A DNA stretch of 64,000 bases from Alphaproteobacteria bacterium UBA6324. Lineage in GTDB: Bacteria; Pseudomonadota; Alphaproteobacteria; CAAGCB01; CAG-977. Both the position numbers and the translations under genes were made by a program. Positions 57,029 through 64,000 of the stretch are shown here, one piece after another (within the stretch, counting starts at the first letter, position 1; every line of letters starts with the position of its first letter). A model generated the notes under the pieces. It did not search any database. It was not told where the DNA came from and saw only the letters and a list, made by a program, of their open reading frames with translations. The stretch spans positions 124,001-188,000 of the forward strand of contig DJSW01000018.1 in assembly GCA_002439085.1 (NCBI GenBank), in the 5' to 3' direction.

Positions 57029-58654
57029 TCACTTTTCCAGCTTGAAAACCGCCGTCCCGTCCGCGTTTTTGATGATTTTCAAAACGCCGGCGCGTCCCAT
57101 CGTGTCGCGGCCGTTGACCTGACAGACGTTCAAATCCTCGCCCGTCGCTTCGACTTTCCAACCCAGCTTTTCCGCCACCCACATCGAAACATCATGGGCG
57201 CACGGCCATTGTTTTTCACGCAAACGCGCCGTAAATCCGTCGTCCGTTCCGTTGAACATCGTGAACATGAACGGGATTTCCAAATCCTCCGGCGACAGGT
57301 GACCGTGCCCCCAAACGCCGTTTTTGCCCAAAGCTTCGCCATGGTCGGACAGATAAAACAGATACGTTTTATGCTTTGACGAACGGGCGAAGTTCAGGAT
57401 TTTCATCAACAGCACATCTTCGTAACGCATGGCGTTGTCGTATTCGTTGACGCGGTCGTCCGTCTGCGGGTCGTTGAAAACCTCGTATTTTTCGGGTTCG
57501 TACATATAGTTGTCGTTATAGGGCGAATGAATGTTGCGTTTATGCACGACGACGAAATTCCGTCCGACGTTCAGGTCGATATGACTGAACGCCTTGTCCA
57601 GAAAACCGCTTTCGCCTTTCAGCTTTTTGCCATAGCGGTCAGTGGAATAAATGAAAGACTTGTCATAATCGGTGACGGCCGTCTTTTTGAACAAAGACGG
57701 ATTTTGCGCTTCGATGTAAGTGACTTTGAAACCGTTTTCCCGCGCCATTTTCATCAGATAGCTGTCGCGTTTGATCAGCTTGCGATAGTTTTTCGGGTTG
57801 ACCTGAATGTTGTAAAGCATCGGCAGCGCGATCAACGTGTTGACACCCGCCGCCCACGCTTTTTTATAAATGAACCGCGGGTCTTGCGCGGCGTAGGATT
57901 CCAGCAGCGGCGTTGTCGGGCGATCGTACCCGAACAGGGATAAATGGTTGACGTTCACCGATTCGCCGACGACGAAAACGACATTGACGGGTTCGTTTTT
58001 GTTCTTTTCAATATTCGTCAGCTTGTAATCGGGATAGGCTTCCTCTTGCGAATGACCGATGATTTTTTTCGGCAAAACGTTGCCCAGATAGGCGGAAAAG
58101 GCGTTGACCGTGTTATACGACGCGAAACACGTTTGTTTGAACAGCATCTGGAAAATGCCGTTCGGCGTCGAAGCGCGGTAAAAAAACGCCGCGACGTACA
58201 GCATCGGCAAAACCCACCCGTATTTGAATGTCACGCGGTTCAAAATGTCGCGCGACACCGCCATCCACAACAGCCAGTACGGCACGCCGACCAAAGCGAC
58301 GACGCACAGGTATTTGTACCACACATCCTTGATTTCCGTAAGAATGTCGCCCGTTTCCAAAAAGATGAAGTCGATCGCGTACGGCGTCAGATAGACGCCG
58401 AAATACGCCATGGAATTGAACTGCACCAGCTGGAAAACGCCGAAAACGATCAAAAACCATTTGATGAACGTTTTATTTTTCACCAGCGACAGCGCGATCG
58501 CCAGCAAAAACACCGCCCCCAGCTTGTCGAAATTGCCGCACACCGCCAGTTTCGGATTGATGAAGCTGAAAACGATTTCCGGCAACATCAAAAACAGCAG
58601 GATGATCAAAGAGCTGAACAACACCCGCAAAACGTCGAAAACGTATTTTTTCAT
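57029..58654 (-). CDS. EptA-like phosphoethanolamine transferase
   Basis: A 541-aa membrane enzyme. Five membrane helices (about 5-30, 43-60, 65-82, 115-132 and 148-160) precede a periplasmic sulfatase-like domain. Glu231 is in VVGESVNVNHLSLFGYDRPTTP; Thr273 in VNTLIALPM aligns with the nucleophile Thr of EptA/MCR; and YLSDHGEALGKNG supplies metal ligands. These enzymes move phosphoethanolamine from phosphatidylethanolamine to lipid A or other glycan, lowering negative charge and polymyxin sensitivity. The acceptor here is not known. The ATG overlaps the upstream GT32 stop. Confidence 0.85.
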   Translation of the reverse strand: MKKYVFDVLRVLFSSLIILLFLMLPEIVFSFINPKLAVCGNFDKLGAVFLLAIALSLVKNKTFIKWFLIVFGVFQLVQFNSMAYFGVYLTPYAIDFIFLETGDILTEIKDVWYKYLCVVALVGVPYWLLWMAVSRDILNRVTFKYGWVLPMLYVAAFFYRASTPNGIFQMLFKQTCFASYNTVNAFSAYLGNVLPKKIIGHSQEEAYPDYKLTNIEKNKNEPVNVVFVVGESVNVNHLSLFGYDRPTTPLLESYAAQDPRFIYKKAWAAGVNTLIALPMLYNIQVNPKNYRKLIKRDSYLMKMARENGFKVTYIEAQNPSLFKKTAVTDYDKSFIYSTDRYGKKLKGESGFLDKAFSHIDLNVGRNFVVVHKRNIHSPYNDNYMYEPEKYEVFNDPQTDDRVNEYDNAMRYEDVLLMKILNFARSSKHKTYLFYLSDHGEALGKNGVWGHGHLSPEDLEIPFMFTMFNGTDDGFTARLREKQWPCAHDVSMWVAEKLGWKVEATGEDLNVCQVNGRDTMGRAGVLKIIKNADGTAVFKLEK

Positions 58655-59454
58655 TTCTTTTTCGCCAACAACAGGAAAAGCCGCGACCGTTTGGATGTTT
58701 TGACGGAAAACAAAACCTTGTCGCCGTCGTTGAACGGCATTTCGGCGCCGTCCCGATTTTTCTTGTATTTCCGGATCACCAGCCGACGGCCGAAACCGAC
58801 GGGAATCGACAGTTTTTCACGGACGTTCCAATCCGGTTTCCAACTGCCCGTGTAATGATGCACGGCATAGGCGTCCGCGTTGTCGGTGCAGAAATAATAA
58901 TACGGATAGATATACGCGTTTTCCATGATTTTCACGCGGTCTTTTGTCACGAACACGTCGTCGATCCCGTATTTTTCCCTAAACACTTTGGCGAAATACA
59001 TCGGATTTGTCGTCAGATTGAACGTCCCGTCGGGTTTGACAAAGTCGATGTCGTCGTATTCCGCCAACAAATCCCTGACGATCGGGTTGTTTGGCACCGT
59101 TCCGATCAGCGCGGGTGAAATGCTGCGGCACGACCCGCATTTCTGCGACCCGATAAAGAAATCGAGATTCATGAAATCGTCCAAAGGCTTTCTGATTTCC
59201 TCGTCCGTGTCGAAATACACGCCGCCTTCGGCCGCCAAAGCGTGCAAACGCACATAGTCGGAAACGAACGCCCATTTTTTCGCGGCGACCGCCTGTTTCA
59301 AATACCGGTTGTCAAAGCGTTCCAGATCGGCGTCGTTCCATTCGCGGATTTCGTAATCGGGCAGGATTTTTTTCCAGCTTTCGATACATTTTGTTTCGAC
59401 CTCGCCCTTTTTGGCGGGGCCGAACCAGCAGTAATGGATTTTCTTGGGTATCAT
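58651..59454 (-). CDS. GT32-like glycosyltransferase (DXD sugar-binding)
   Basis: A 267-aa enzyme of the Gly_transf_sug family, typical of capsule or oligosaccharide synthesis. IPKKIHYCWFG begins the domain; FVSDYVRLHALAAEGGVYFDTDEE includes the DTD motif at 82-84. The start at 59454 overlaps the GT4 stop by ATGA; a longer frame overlaps GT4. The 3' end overlaps the EptA-like gene. Confidence 0.88.
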   Translation of the reverse strand: MIPKKIHYCWFGPAKKGEVETKCIESWKKILPDYEIREWNDADLERFDNRYLKQAVAAKKWAFVSDYVRLHALAAEGGVYFDTDEEIRKPLDDFMNLDFFIGSQKCGSCRSISPALIGTVPNNPIVRDLLAEYDDIDFVKPDGTFNLTTNPMYFAKVFREKYGIDDVFVTKDRVKIMENAYIYPYYYFCTDNADAYAVHHYTGSWKPDWNVREKLSIPVGFGRRLVIRKYKKNRDGAEMPFNDGDKVLFSVKTSKRSRLFLLLAKKK

Positions 59455-60578
59455 CGGCGTTCCTCCACCGTTTCGACAATCAGCTTGCGCCACATTTCTA
59501 TGACCTTTTCGGGGGCGTAGTCAACCATGTCCGCCGCGGCGTTTTTCCCGAATTCGATCCGCAAATCCCTGTCGCTCATCAACGTGCGGAGTTTTTGCGT
59601 AAAGTCGTCCAAATCCGCCGCCAAAAAACCGTTGTGTCCGTTGACGATCAATTCGTTGACCGACGGCGCGTCGGCGAACCCGATGCTGGGCAGACCGCAG
59701 GCCATGCCGTCCGCCAACGCCAGCGAAAACCCTTCGTGCGCGGACGGGAAAGCGTGAATGTCGGCGTCGCGGTAAACCTCTTGGATTCGGGGGTGGTATC
59801 CTTTGATGAACACGTTGTTTTCCGCCCCGTATTTCGCCGCCAGAGCCATCAGCTCGCGTTCATAGGCGGGATATTTCCGCATCCCCCAAAATTCCAGCCG
59901 CCAATCGGGAAATTCCCTGAACAGACGACCGAACGCCTCGACCAGCAAATGGTGGCGTTTGCCCTCTTTTTCCACGCGGGCGACGTAAATGATCCGCTTT
60001 TTTTCAATCGACAGATCGGCGCGTTCCGATGCCGGAATTTGCACGACCTCGTTCGGAATCGTCACCACGCGTTTCGGGGTGCAGAATTGCGCGATCGTCG
60101 GTTCGTAGGATTTCATCAAAACATGAAATGCCGCTGCCCTGTCCATCACATCGCGGTAAATTTTGCGCATATAGGGCTTTTTCTTCATCAAATGCCCCAA
60201 CATCACCGGCGGATAGCCGTGCATCATCATGATCACGGGAACGTTGTGTTCCTGTTTGTACAGCACGTTCACCAAATCGACCATGAAATAGCAGATGATA
60301 ACGTCGGGCTTTTCGTCCGCGATGACTTTTTTGAACCGCTTGACCGGCCGAAACAGCTTGCCGCGCAAAAAACGGTAAACATTCAAGAACGGGTTTTTCG
60401 TTTTGGCGTTCAAATTAACGAACTTCACGCCCGCGTCCAACGTGACGCCGCTGCCCTGTTTTTTATAGGTATCACACACCACCGTCACGTCGAACCCGAC
60501 ACGATGCAGGGAATTGACAAACTGCGCCAGAAATTTTGTATTCAGGACGTTCCTGTCCTTGACGATCATGACTTTCAT
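59451..60578 (-). CDS. GT4 family glycosyltransferase
   Basis: A 375-aa GT-B enzyme with two Rossmann domains. IPNEVV, then YVARVEKEGKRHHLLVEAFGRL begins the nucleotide-binding half, and HAFPSAHEGFSLALADGMACGLPSIG carries the conserved Glu pair for the donor sugar. It is the first gene of the glycan operon, with a candidate promoter upstream and the epimerase gene divergent. Confidence 0.9.
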   Translation of the reverse strand: MKVMIVKDRNVLNTKFLAQFVNSLHRVGFDVTVVCDTYKKQGSGVTLDAGVKFVNLNAKTKNPFLNVYRFLRGKLFRPVKRFKKVIADEKPDVIICYFMVDLVNVLYKQEHNVPVIMMMHGYPPVMLGHLMKKKPYMRKIYRDVMDRAAAFHVLMKSYEPTIAQFCTPKRVVTIPNEVVQIPASERADLSIEKKRIIYVARVEKEGKRHHLLVEAFGRLFREFPDWRLEFWGMRKYPAYERELMALAAKYGAENNVFIKGYHPRIQEVYRDADIHAFPSAHEGFSLALADGMACGLPSIGFADAPSVNELIVNGHNGFLAADLDDFTQKLRTLMSDRDLRIEFGKNAAADMVDYAPEKVIEMWRKLIVETVEERR

Positions 60579-60624
60579 AAAAACATCCCCGCGAACGCGA
60601 AAAAAAATAGCTGTTATTTTTTAC

Positions 60625-60653
60625 GTTTTAGAGTAACTTGTTCCAAAGGTCAA
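60625..60653 (-). promoter_or_regulatory. promoter of the glycan operon
   Basis: On the minus strand, TTGACC (60648-60653), a 17-base spacer and TAAAAC (60625-60630), 46 bases before the GT4 start. Confidence 0.5.
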
Positions 60654-60675
60654 TTTAAAACAAAAGGACGGGAAA

Positions 60676-61575
60676 ATGCGGATACTGGTCACGGGCGGCG
60701 CGGGTTTCATCGGATCGCACACGGTGGACAAACTGATCGCCAAGGGATGCGATGTCGTCGTTATCGACCGCAGGGATCCGCCCTATAAAAACGATGCCGC
60801 CGTTTATTACCGTTTCGACCTGAACGACCCGCGAATTGCCGAAGTATTTGAAAAACACGATTTCGACGCCGTAATTCATCTGGCGGCGCAAGCGTCCGTC
60901 GCCGTTTCCGTCGCCGACCCCGTCCGCGACGCGTCCGACAACGTAATGGCGTCCGTGCGCGTGATCGAATTGTGCAAAAAGCACGGCGTCAAAAAAATCG
61001 TCGTGTCGTCCAGCGCCGCCCTGTACGCCGCGCCGCAATACCTGCCCGTTGATGAAAAGCATCCCGTCAGCTTTCTGTCGCCCTACGCCGTGTCCAAACA
61101 CACGATGGAGGAATACGTCAAACTGTCCGGAATCGACCACGTCATTTTCCGTTACGCGAATGTTTACGGCCCGCGCCAAGACCCGCACGGCGAAGCGGGC
61201 GTCGTGTCCATTTTCATTGAAAGAATGATCAAAAACCTGCCGTTGGAAATCCACGGCGACGGCGAACAGACGCGCGATTTCGTGTATGTCGGGGACGTGG
61301 CGGAAATGAATTGCCGCGCCGTTTTGTCGGACGGAAAAAATGAAACGCTGAACGTGTCCACCAACACCCGCACCAGCATCAACAAACTGTTTTCGCTGAT
61401 CGGAAAATACACGGCCTACACGCTGACGCCGAACCGCGCGCCCACCCGCGCCGGCGATATCAAGCACAGTGTTTTGGACAATGCCAAAGCCGCCGCCGTT
61501 TTAGGTTTCACCCCTCAAACGGCGTTGGAAGACGGACTGCGGGAAACGGTCGAATTTTTCAAACGCACTTATTGA
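60676..61575 (+). CDS. NAD-dependent sugar epimerase/dehydratase
   Basis: A 299-aa extended short-chain dehydrogenase. GGAGFIG at 7-13 binds NAD, and YAVSK at 137-141 with SSSAALY at 111-117 forms the catalytic site. FRYANVYGPRQDPHGEAGVVSIF is typical of UDP-glucose 4-epimerase-like enzymes. It is divergent from the glycan operon and probably supplies an activated sugar to it. The exact sugar cannot be read. Confidence 0.88.
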   Translation: MRILVTGGAGFIGSHTVDKLIAKGCDVVVIDRRDPPYKNDAAVYYRFDLNDPRIAEVFEKHDFDAVIHLAAQASVAVSVADPVRDASDNVMASVRVIELCKKHGVKKIVVSSSAALYAAPQYLPVDEKHPVSFLSPYAVSKHTMEEYVKLSGIDHVIFRYANVYGPRQDPHGEAGVVSIFIERMIKNLPLEIHGDGEQTRDFVYVGDVAEMNCRAVLSDGKNETLNVSTNTRTSINKLFSLIGKYTAYTLTPNRAPTRAGDIKHSVLDNAKAAAVLGFTPQTALEDGLRETVEFFKRTY

Positions 61576-61579
61576 ACGT

Positions 61580-61672
61580 TTAAAGCGCATCCATAATCCG
61601 GCGGGTCAGCTTGACCGCCCCGTTGAAATTCAAATGATCCGCGTCGGCGAAATCGTCCCGCGCATCCTCATT
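61580..61672 (-). pseudogene. C-terminal relic of an SGNH-type hydrolase
   Basis: A stop-free stretch of 30 codons before a TAA reads DDFADADHLNFNGAVKLTRR and on to MDAL. The D-x-D-H-L-N-x-x-G-A block is the C-terminal catalytic Asp/His block of SGNH/GDSL hydrolases and DltD-like proteins. It is preceded at once by a stop codon in frame. Further upstream, at about 61687-61734, a possible start (MSIGVFIKKKTAVIA, then stop) could be the original N-terminus. The simplest reading is a gene deleted internally. Confidence 0.5.
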
Positions 61673-61740
61673 TCAATTCCAACCTTTTATGCAATAACCG
61701 CCGTTTTCTTTTTAATAAAGACACCGATGGACATTTTCCG

Positions 61741-62466
61741 TCACCCCAACGCTTTGGTCATAAAAACGGGATCGTCACAGAAAAACGCCTCCACCCCTTG
61801 GGCGCGCAGGCTTTTCGCCCGTTCCGCGTCGTTGACCGTGTAGGCCAGCAGGTGATAGCCGCCGTCCTTGATTTCCCGAATCAGTTCGGGGGTCAGCAGA
61901 TCCGCGTCATAGTTGATCGAATAGGCTTCGACCTCTTTTGCGGCCGGCCGCCAATCGCCGGAAACGTCCTCGACCAGAACGCCGCGGCGGATATGCGGAG
62001 CGATCGCCTTCGTTTCCTTCAGCGCGTCCCAAGTGAAGCTGGAAAAGAACAGACGGTCGGGGTCGTCGAACCGGCGGTCGCGAACGACCTGCCAGACCTT
62101 GCGCGCCGTTTCGCGCGCCAATTCCGGCCGCGACGGCTTGATTTCGATGTTCACGCATCCGTTGTAACGGTTCAGCACGTCCAACACCTGCGCCAGCGTC
62201 GGAATCTTCGCGCCGTTTTTCAGCGTGACGGATCGCAGCTGTTCCGCCGTGCGTTCGTCCAGCCGCCCCTTTTCCCTGTTTTCACACATTCGATCCAGCG
62301 TTTCGTCGTGAAAAACGACGACCTCGCCATCCTTTGACAGCATGGCGTCCAATTCCACCCACCTAACGCCCGATTGACAAGCGTAGGCAAAAGCTTCTAT
62401 TGTGTTTTCGGTTTTAACGGATCGGGCGCCGCGGTGCCCTAACACGGTTGGCAGAACGAATGACAT
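61741..62466 (-). CDS. ugpQ: glycerophosphodiester phosphodiesterase
   Basis: A 241-aa cytoplasmic TIM-barrel enzyme with no signal peptide that splits glycerophosphodiesters to glycerol 3-phosphate and an alcohol. LGHRGARSVKTENTIEAF (9-26) has the catalytic His and Arg, VVFHDETLDR the second His, and NIEIKPS the metal Glu. The symbol is by family resemblance. It stands between divergent ribF and the relic. Confidence 0.9.
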   Translation of the reverse strand: MSFVLPTVLGHRGARSVKTENTIEAFAYACQSGVRWVELDAMLSKDGEVVVFHDETLDRMCENREKGRLDERTAEQLRSVTLKNGAKIPTLAQVLDVLNRYNGCVNIEIKPSRPELARETARKVWQVVRDRRFDDPDRLFFSSFTWDALKETKAIAPHIRRGVLVEDVSGDWRPAAKEVEAYSINYDADLLTPELIREIKDGGYHLLAYTVNDAERAKSLRAQGVEAFFCDDPVFMTKALG

Positions 62467-62531
62467 CTTTCACCTTTCGTCACAATGTAATAGAATAAGC
62501 GGATTATACGATTTCGGGACGTTATTTTCAA

Positions 62532-63449
62532 ATGAGATTCTTTCATTCATGGCGCAAAGTGCCGGCCGCTTTTCAACACGCCGTCGTGGCGATCGGCAAT
62601 TTCGACGGTTTCCACACGGGACACAAGGCTGTCGTCGAAACCGCCGTCAAAATCGCGCGCGCCGAAAACCGCCCCGTCGTCCTGATGACGTTTGAACCGC
62701 ATCCGGGGGGATTTTTCCGTCCCAGCGACCGCACGTTCCGCATCACCCCCATCCGTTCCAAAGTCCGGTTGATCTGCCGTTTGCCGATCGACGGATTTTT
62801 CGTGTTCGCGTTCAACCGCGCGTTCGCGGACATGACGGCCGACGAATTCGTCCGCGACGTTTTGATCAACGGGCTGCACGCCGCCCGCGTCGTCGTCGGC
62901 GAAGATTACAGTTTCGGAAAAAACAGGCAGGGCGACGTTGACTTTCTGCGTCAAAACTATCCGGAACTGCCCGTAACGGCCGTTGCGAAACTGCGCGACC
63001 AAAACGGCGAAATCATCTCTTCTTCGCGCATCCGGTCGTTTTTACGCGACGGTGCGGTCGAACGCGCGGCCGGTTTGATGGAACACCCCTTTGAAATCGA
63101 AGGATATGTCGTCCACGGTTCCGAAATCGGCCGGACGATCGGTTTTCCGACGATCAACATCAAACCCAACGATTCGATTTTGCCGCGAATCGGCGTGTAC
63201 GCCGCGACGGTGGAAATCGACGGCGTTGAAAAAAAGGCCGTCGCCAACATCGGCACGCGTCCGACCGTCAACGGCCAAGGCGTTTTGCTGGAAGCCCACA
63301 TTCTGGATTACGACGGCGACCTGTACGGCAAACGGTTGCGTGTCCGGCTGAAAACTTTCCTGCGTCCCGAAGTGCGGTTCGATTCATTGGATCAATTGAA
63401 AACGCAAATTCAAACGGATGTCGAAACGGTGAAAAGGATTTTAAAATGA
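62532..63449 (+). CDS. ribF: bifunctional riboflavin kinase / FAD synthetase
   Basis: A 305-aa enzyme making FMN then FAD. The N-terminal adenylyltransferase has AIGNFDGFHTGH and ISSSRIRSFLRDG, and the C-terminal kinase has GRTIGFPTINI, GVYA and NIGTRPTV. The ATG at 62532 has no strong ribosome site nearby. Its stop overlaps the lspA start (ATGA). The ribF-lspA pair is common. Confidence 0.96.
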   Translation: MRFFHSWRKVPAAFQHAVVAIGNFDGFHTGHKAVVETAVKIARAENRPVVLMTFEPHPGGFFRPSDRTFRITPIRSKVRLICRLPIDGFFVFAFNRAFADMTADEFVRDVLINGLHAARVVVGEDYSFGKNRQGDVDFLRQNYPELPVTAVAKLRDQNGEIISSSRIRSFLRDGAVERAAGLMEHPFEIEGYVVHGSEIGRTIGFPTINIKPNDSILPRIGVYAATVEIDGVEKKAVANIGTRPTVNGQGVLLEAHILDYDGDLYGKRLRVRLKTFLRPEVRFDSLDQLKTQIQTDVETVKRILK

Positions 63450-63946
63450 AAAAAGGTTTGCTCTGCGCCCTGACCGTGTTGTTGATCGACCAGATCAGCA
63501 AAGCTTTCGTGCTGTCATACTTCGCCCGCAACGCCGCGCCCGTCGAAATCGCGCCCTTTTTCAATTTTGTTCTGGCGTGGAACAAAGGCGTCAGCTTTTC
63601 CATGTTCCATTCCAACCACCCCGCCATGCCGTGGGTGTTGGTGACGGTCGCGCTGCTGATCTGCGCCGTCATAACGCATTGGATGTACACGGAAAAAAAC
63701 GTGCCGACGGTTTTGTGTTTCGGCATGATTTTGGGCGGCGCGCTGGGCAACGTCATTGACCGCGTGCGTTTCCGCGCCGTCGTCGATTTTCTGGATTTCC
63801 ACATCGGCGCGCACCACTGGCCGGCGTTTAACGCGGCCGATTCCGCCATTTGCATCGGCGCGGGCGTCATTTTGATCTGGAATCTGTTTTTCGCCCCGAT
63901 CGAAAAGTTGTCCGACCCCGTGAAAAAAGGAGAAGACAAAAAATGA
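63446..63946 (+). CDS. lspA: lipoprotein signal peptidase
   Basis: A 166-aa inner-membrane aspartyl protease with four helices that removes lipoprotein signal peptides, completing the Lol pathway found upstream. The catalytic Asp residues are in GNVIDRVRF and FNAADSAI. WNKGVSFSMF is the conserved loop. Its ATG overlaps the ribF stop and its stop overlaps the next gene start. Confidence 0.96.
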   Translation: MKKGLLCALTVLLIDQISKAFVLSYFARNAAPVEIAPFFNFVLAWNKGVSFSMFHSNHPAMPWVLVTVALLICAVITHWMYTEKNVPTVLCFGMILGGALGNVIDRVRFRAVVDFLDFHIGAHHWPAFNAADSAICIGAGVILIWNLFFAPIEKLSDPVKKGEDKK

Positions 63947-64000
63947 CTTTAACCGCGCCGACCGTTTTTCGCCGCCTGTCCGGAACGCCGGATGTCACGC
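63943..64000 (+). CDS. start of an unidentified gene (partial)
   Basis: An ATG at 63943-63945 overlapping the lspA stop (ATGA), with GGAG upstream, begins MTLTAPTVFRRLSGTPDVT and runs off the right edge. It is too short to assign; its position makes it part of the ribF-lspA operon. Confidence 0.55.
   Translation, partial: MTLTAPTVFRRLSGTPDVT

Noticed and set aside
57029..58654. Suspected loss of the catalytic Thr in the EptA-like enzyme, because GES-VN replaces the usual GET-AR
   Set aside because: The nucleophile is a different Thr; VNTLIALPM (Thr273) aligns with the GTSTA-type segment, so the enzyme is probably active.
61634..61843. A 69-codon plus-strand frame after the epimerase gene
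   Set aside because: It overlaps the end of the glycerophosphodiesterase gene on the other strand, lacks a ribosome site and has no recognisable motif; the SGNH relic on the minus strand explains the region better.

Overview
The window is a compact, high-coding-density piece of a Gram-negative chromosome, most consistent with an alphaproteobacterium. The main reasons are the long envelope/translation block in the order rpsB-tsf-pyrH-frr-uppS-cdsA-dxr-rseP-bamA-skp-lpxD-fabZ-lpxA-lpxI-lpxB, use of LpxI, the short form of ProS, and a class II DAHP synthase. The genus cannot be read from sequence alone. I found no tRNA or rRNA gene, insertion sequence, prophage, integrase or CRISPR array. Many neighbours overlap by 1-8 bases (ATGA, TAATG, TGATG), and three convergent pairs overlap at their stop codons.

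Layout. 1-11.2 kb (minus): a GlgE-type alpha-glucan cluster, glgE > maltokinase > glgB > glgX > malQ, followed by a membrane protein cut by the left edge. 11.3-19.7 kb: accessory genes. These are a zeta-toxin-like kinase, a small DUF2934 protein with six consecutive cysteines and a Lys/Ala tail, queH, rmuC with a lipoprotein, a coupled pair of secreted proteins (Sel1-repeat and Cys-rich), trmJ, and two secreted hypotheticals that look like paralogues. 19.8-25.0 kb (minus): ribokinase > nadE > gltX > cysS. 25.1-27.9 kb (plus): a membrane-anchored unknown coupled to a GT-C glycosyltransferase. 27.9-33.1 kb (minus): glmU > glmS > unknown > class II DAHP synthase. 33.2-33.8 kb: gph. 33.8-47.9 kb (minus): the lipid A / outer-membrane / isoprenoid / translation block. 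48.1-55.8 kb (minus): proS > lolC > lolD > dnaE > membrane protein. 55.9-60.6 kb (minus): a surface-glycan operon of three glycosyltransferases and an EptA-like phosphoethanolamine transferase. 60.7-64 kb: an epimerase, a glycerophosphodiesterase, then ribF-lspA and the start of a further gene.

How it fits together. GlmS and GlmU supply UDP-GlcNAc, which LpxA, LpxD, LpxI and LpxB turn into lipid A precursor. FabZ, CdsA, Dxr and UppS supply acyl chains, phospholipid and isoprenoid carrier. BamA, Skp, RseP, LolC/LolD and LspA assemble the outer membrane and lipoproteins. The glycosyltransferases and EptA-like enzyme probably decorate surface glycan or lipid A.

The strongest unusual signals are: a nadE whose glutaminase domain appears to have lost its Glu, Lys and Cys catalytic residues while the synthetase half is intact; the DUF2934 / poly-Cys / histone-like-tail protein with its own promoter and terminator; the secreted Sel1 / Cys-rich pair with a related tail; the paralogous small secreted proteins; and a 30-codon relic of an SGNH-type hydrolase.
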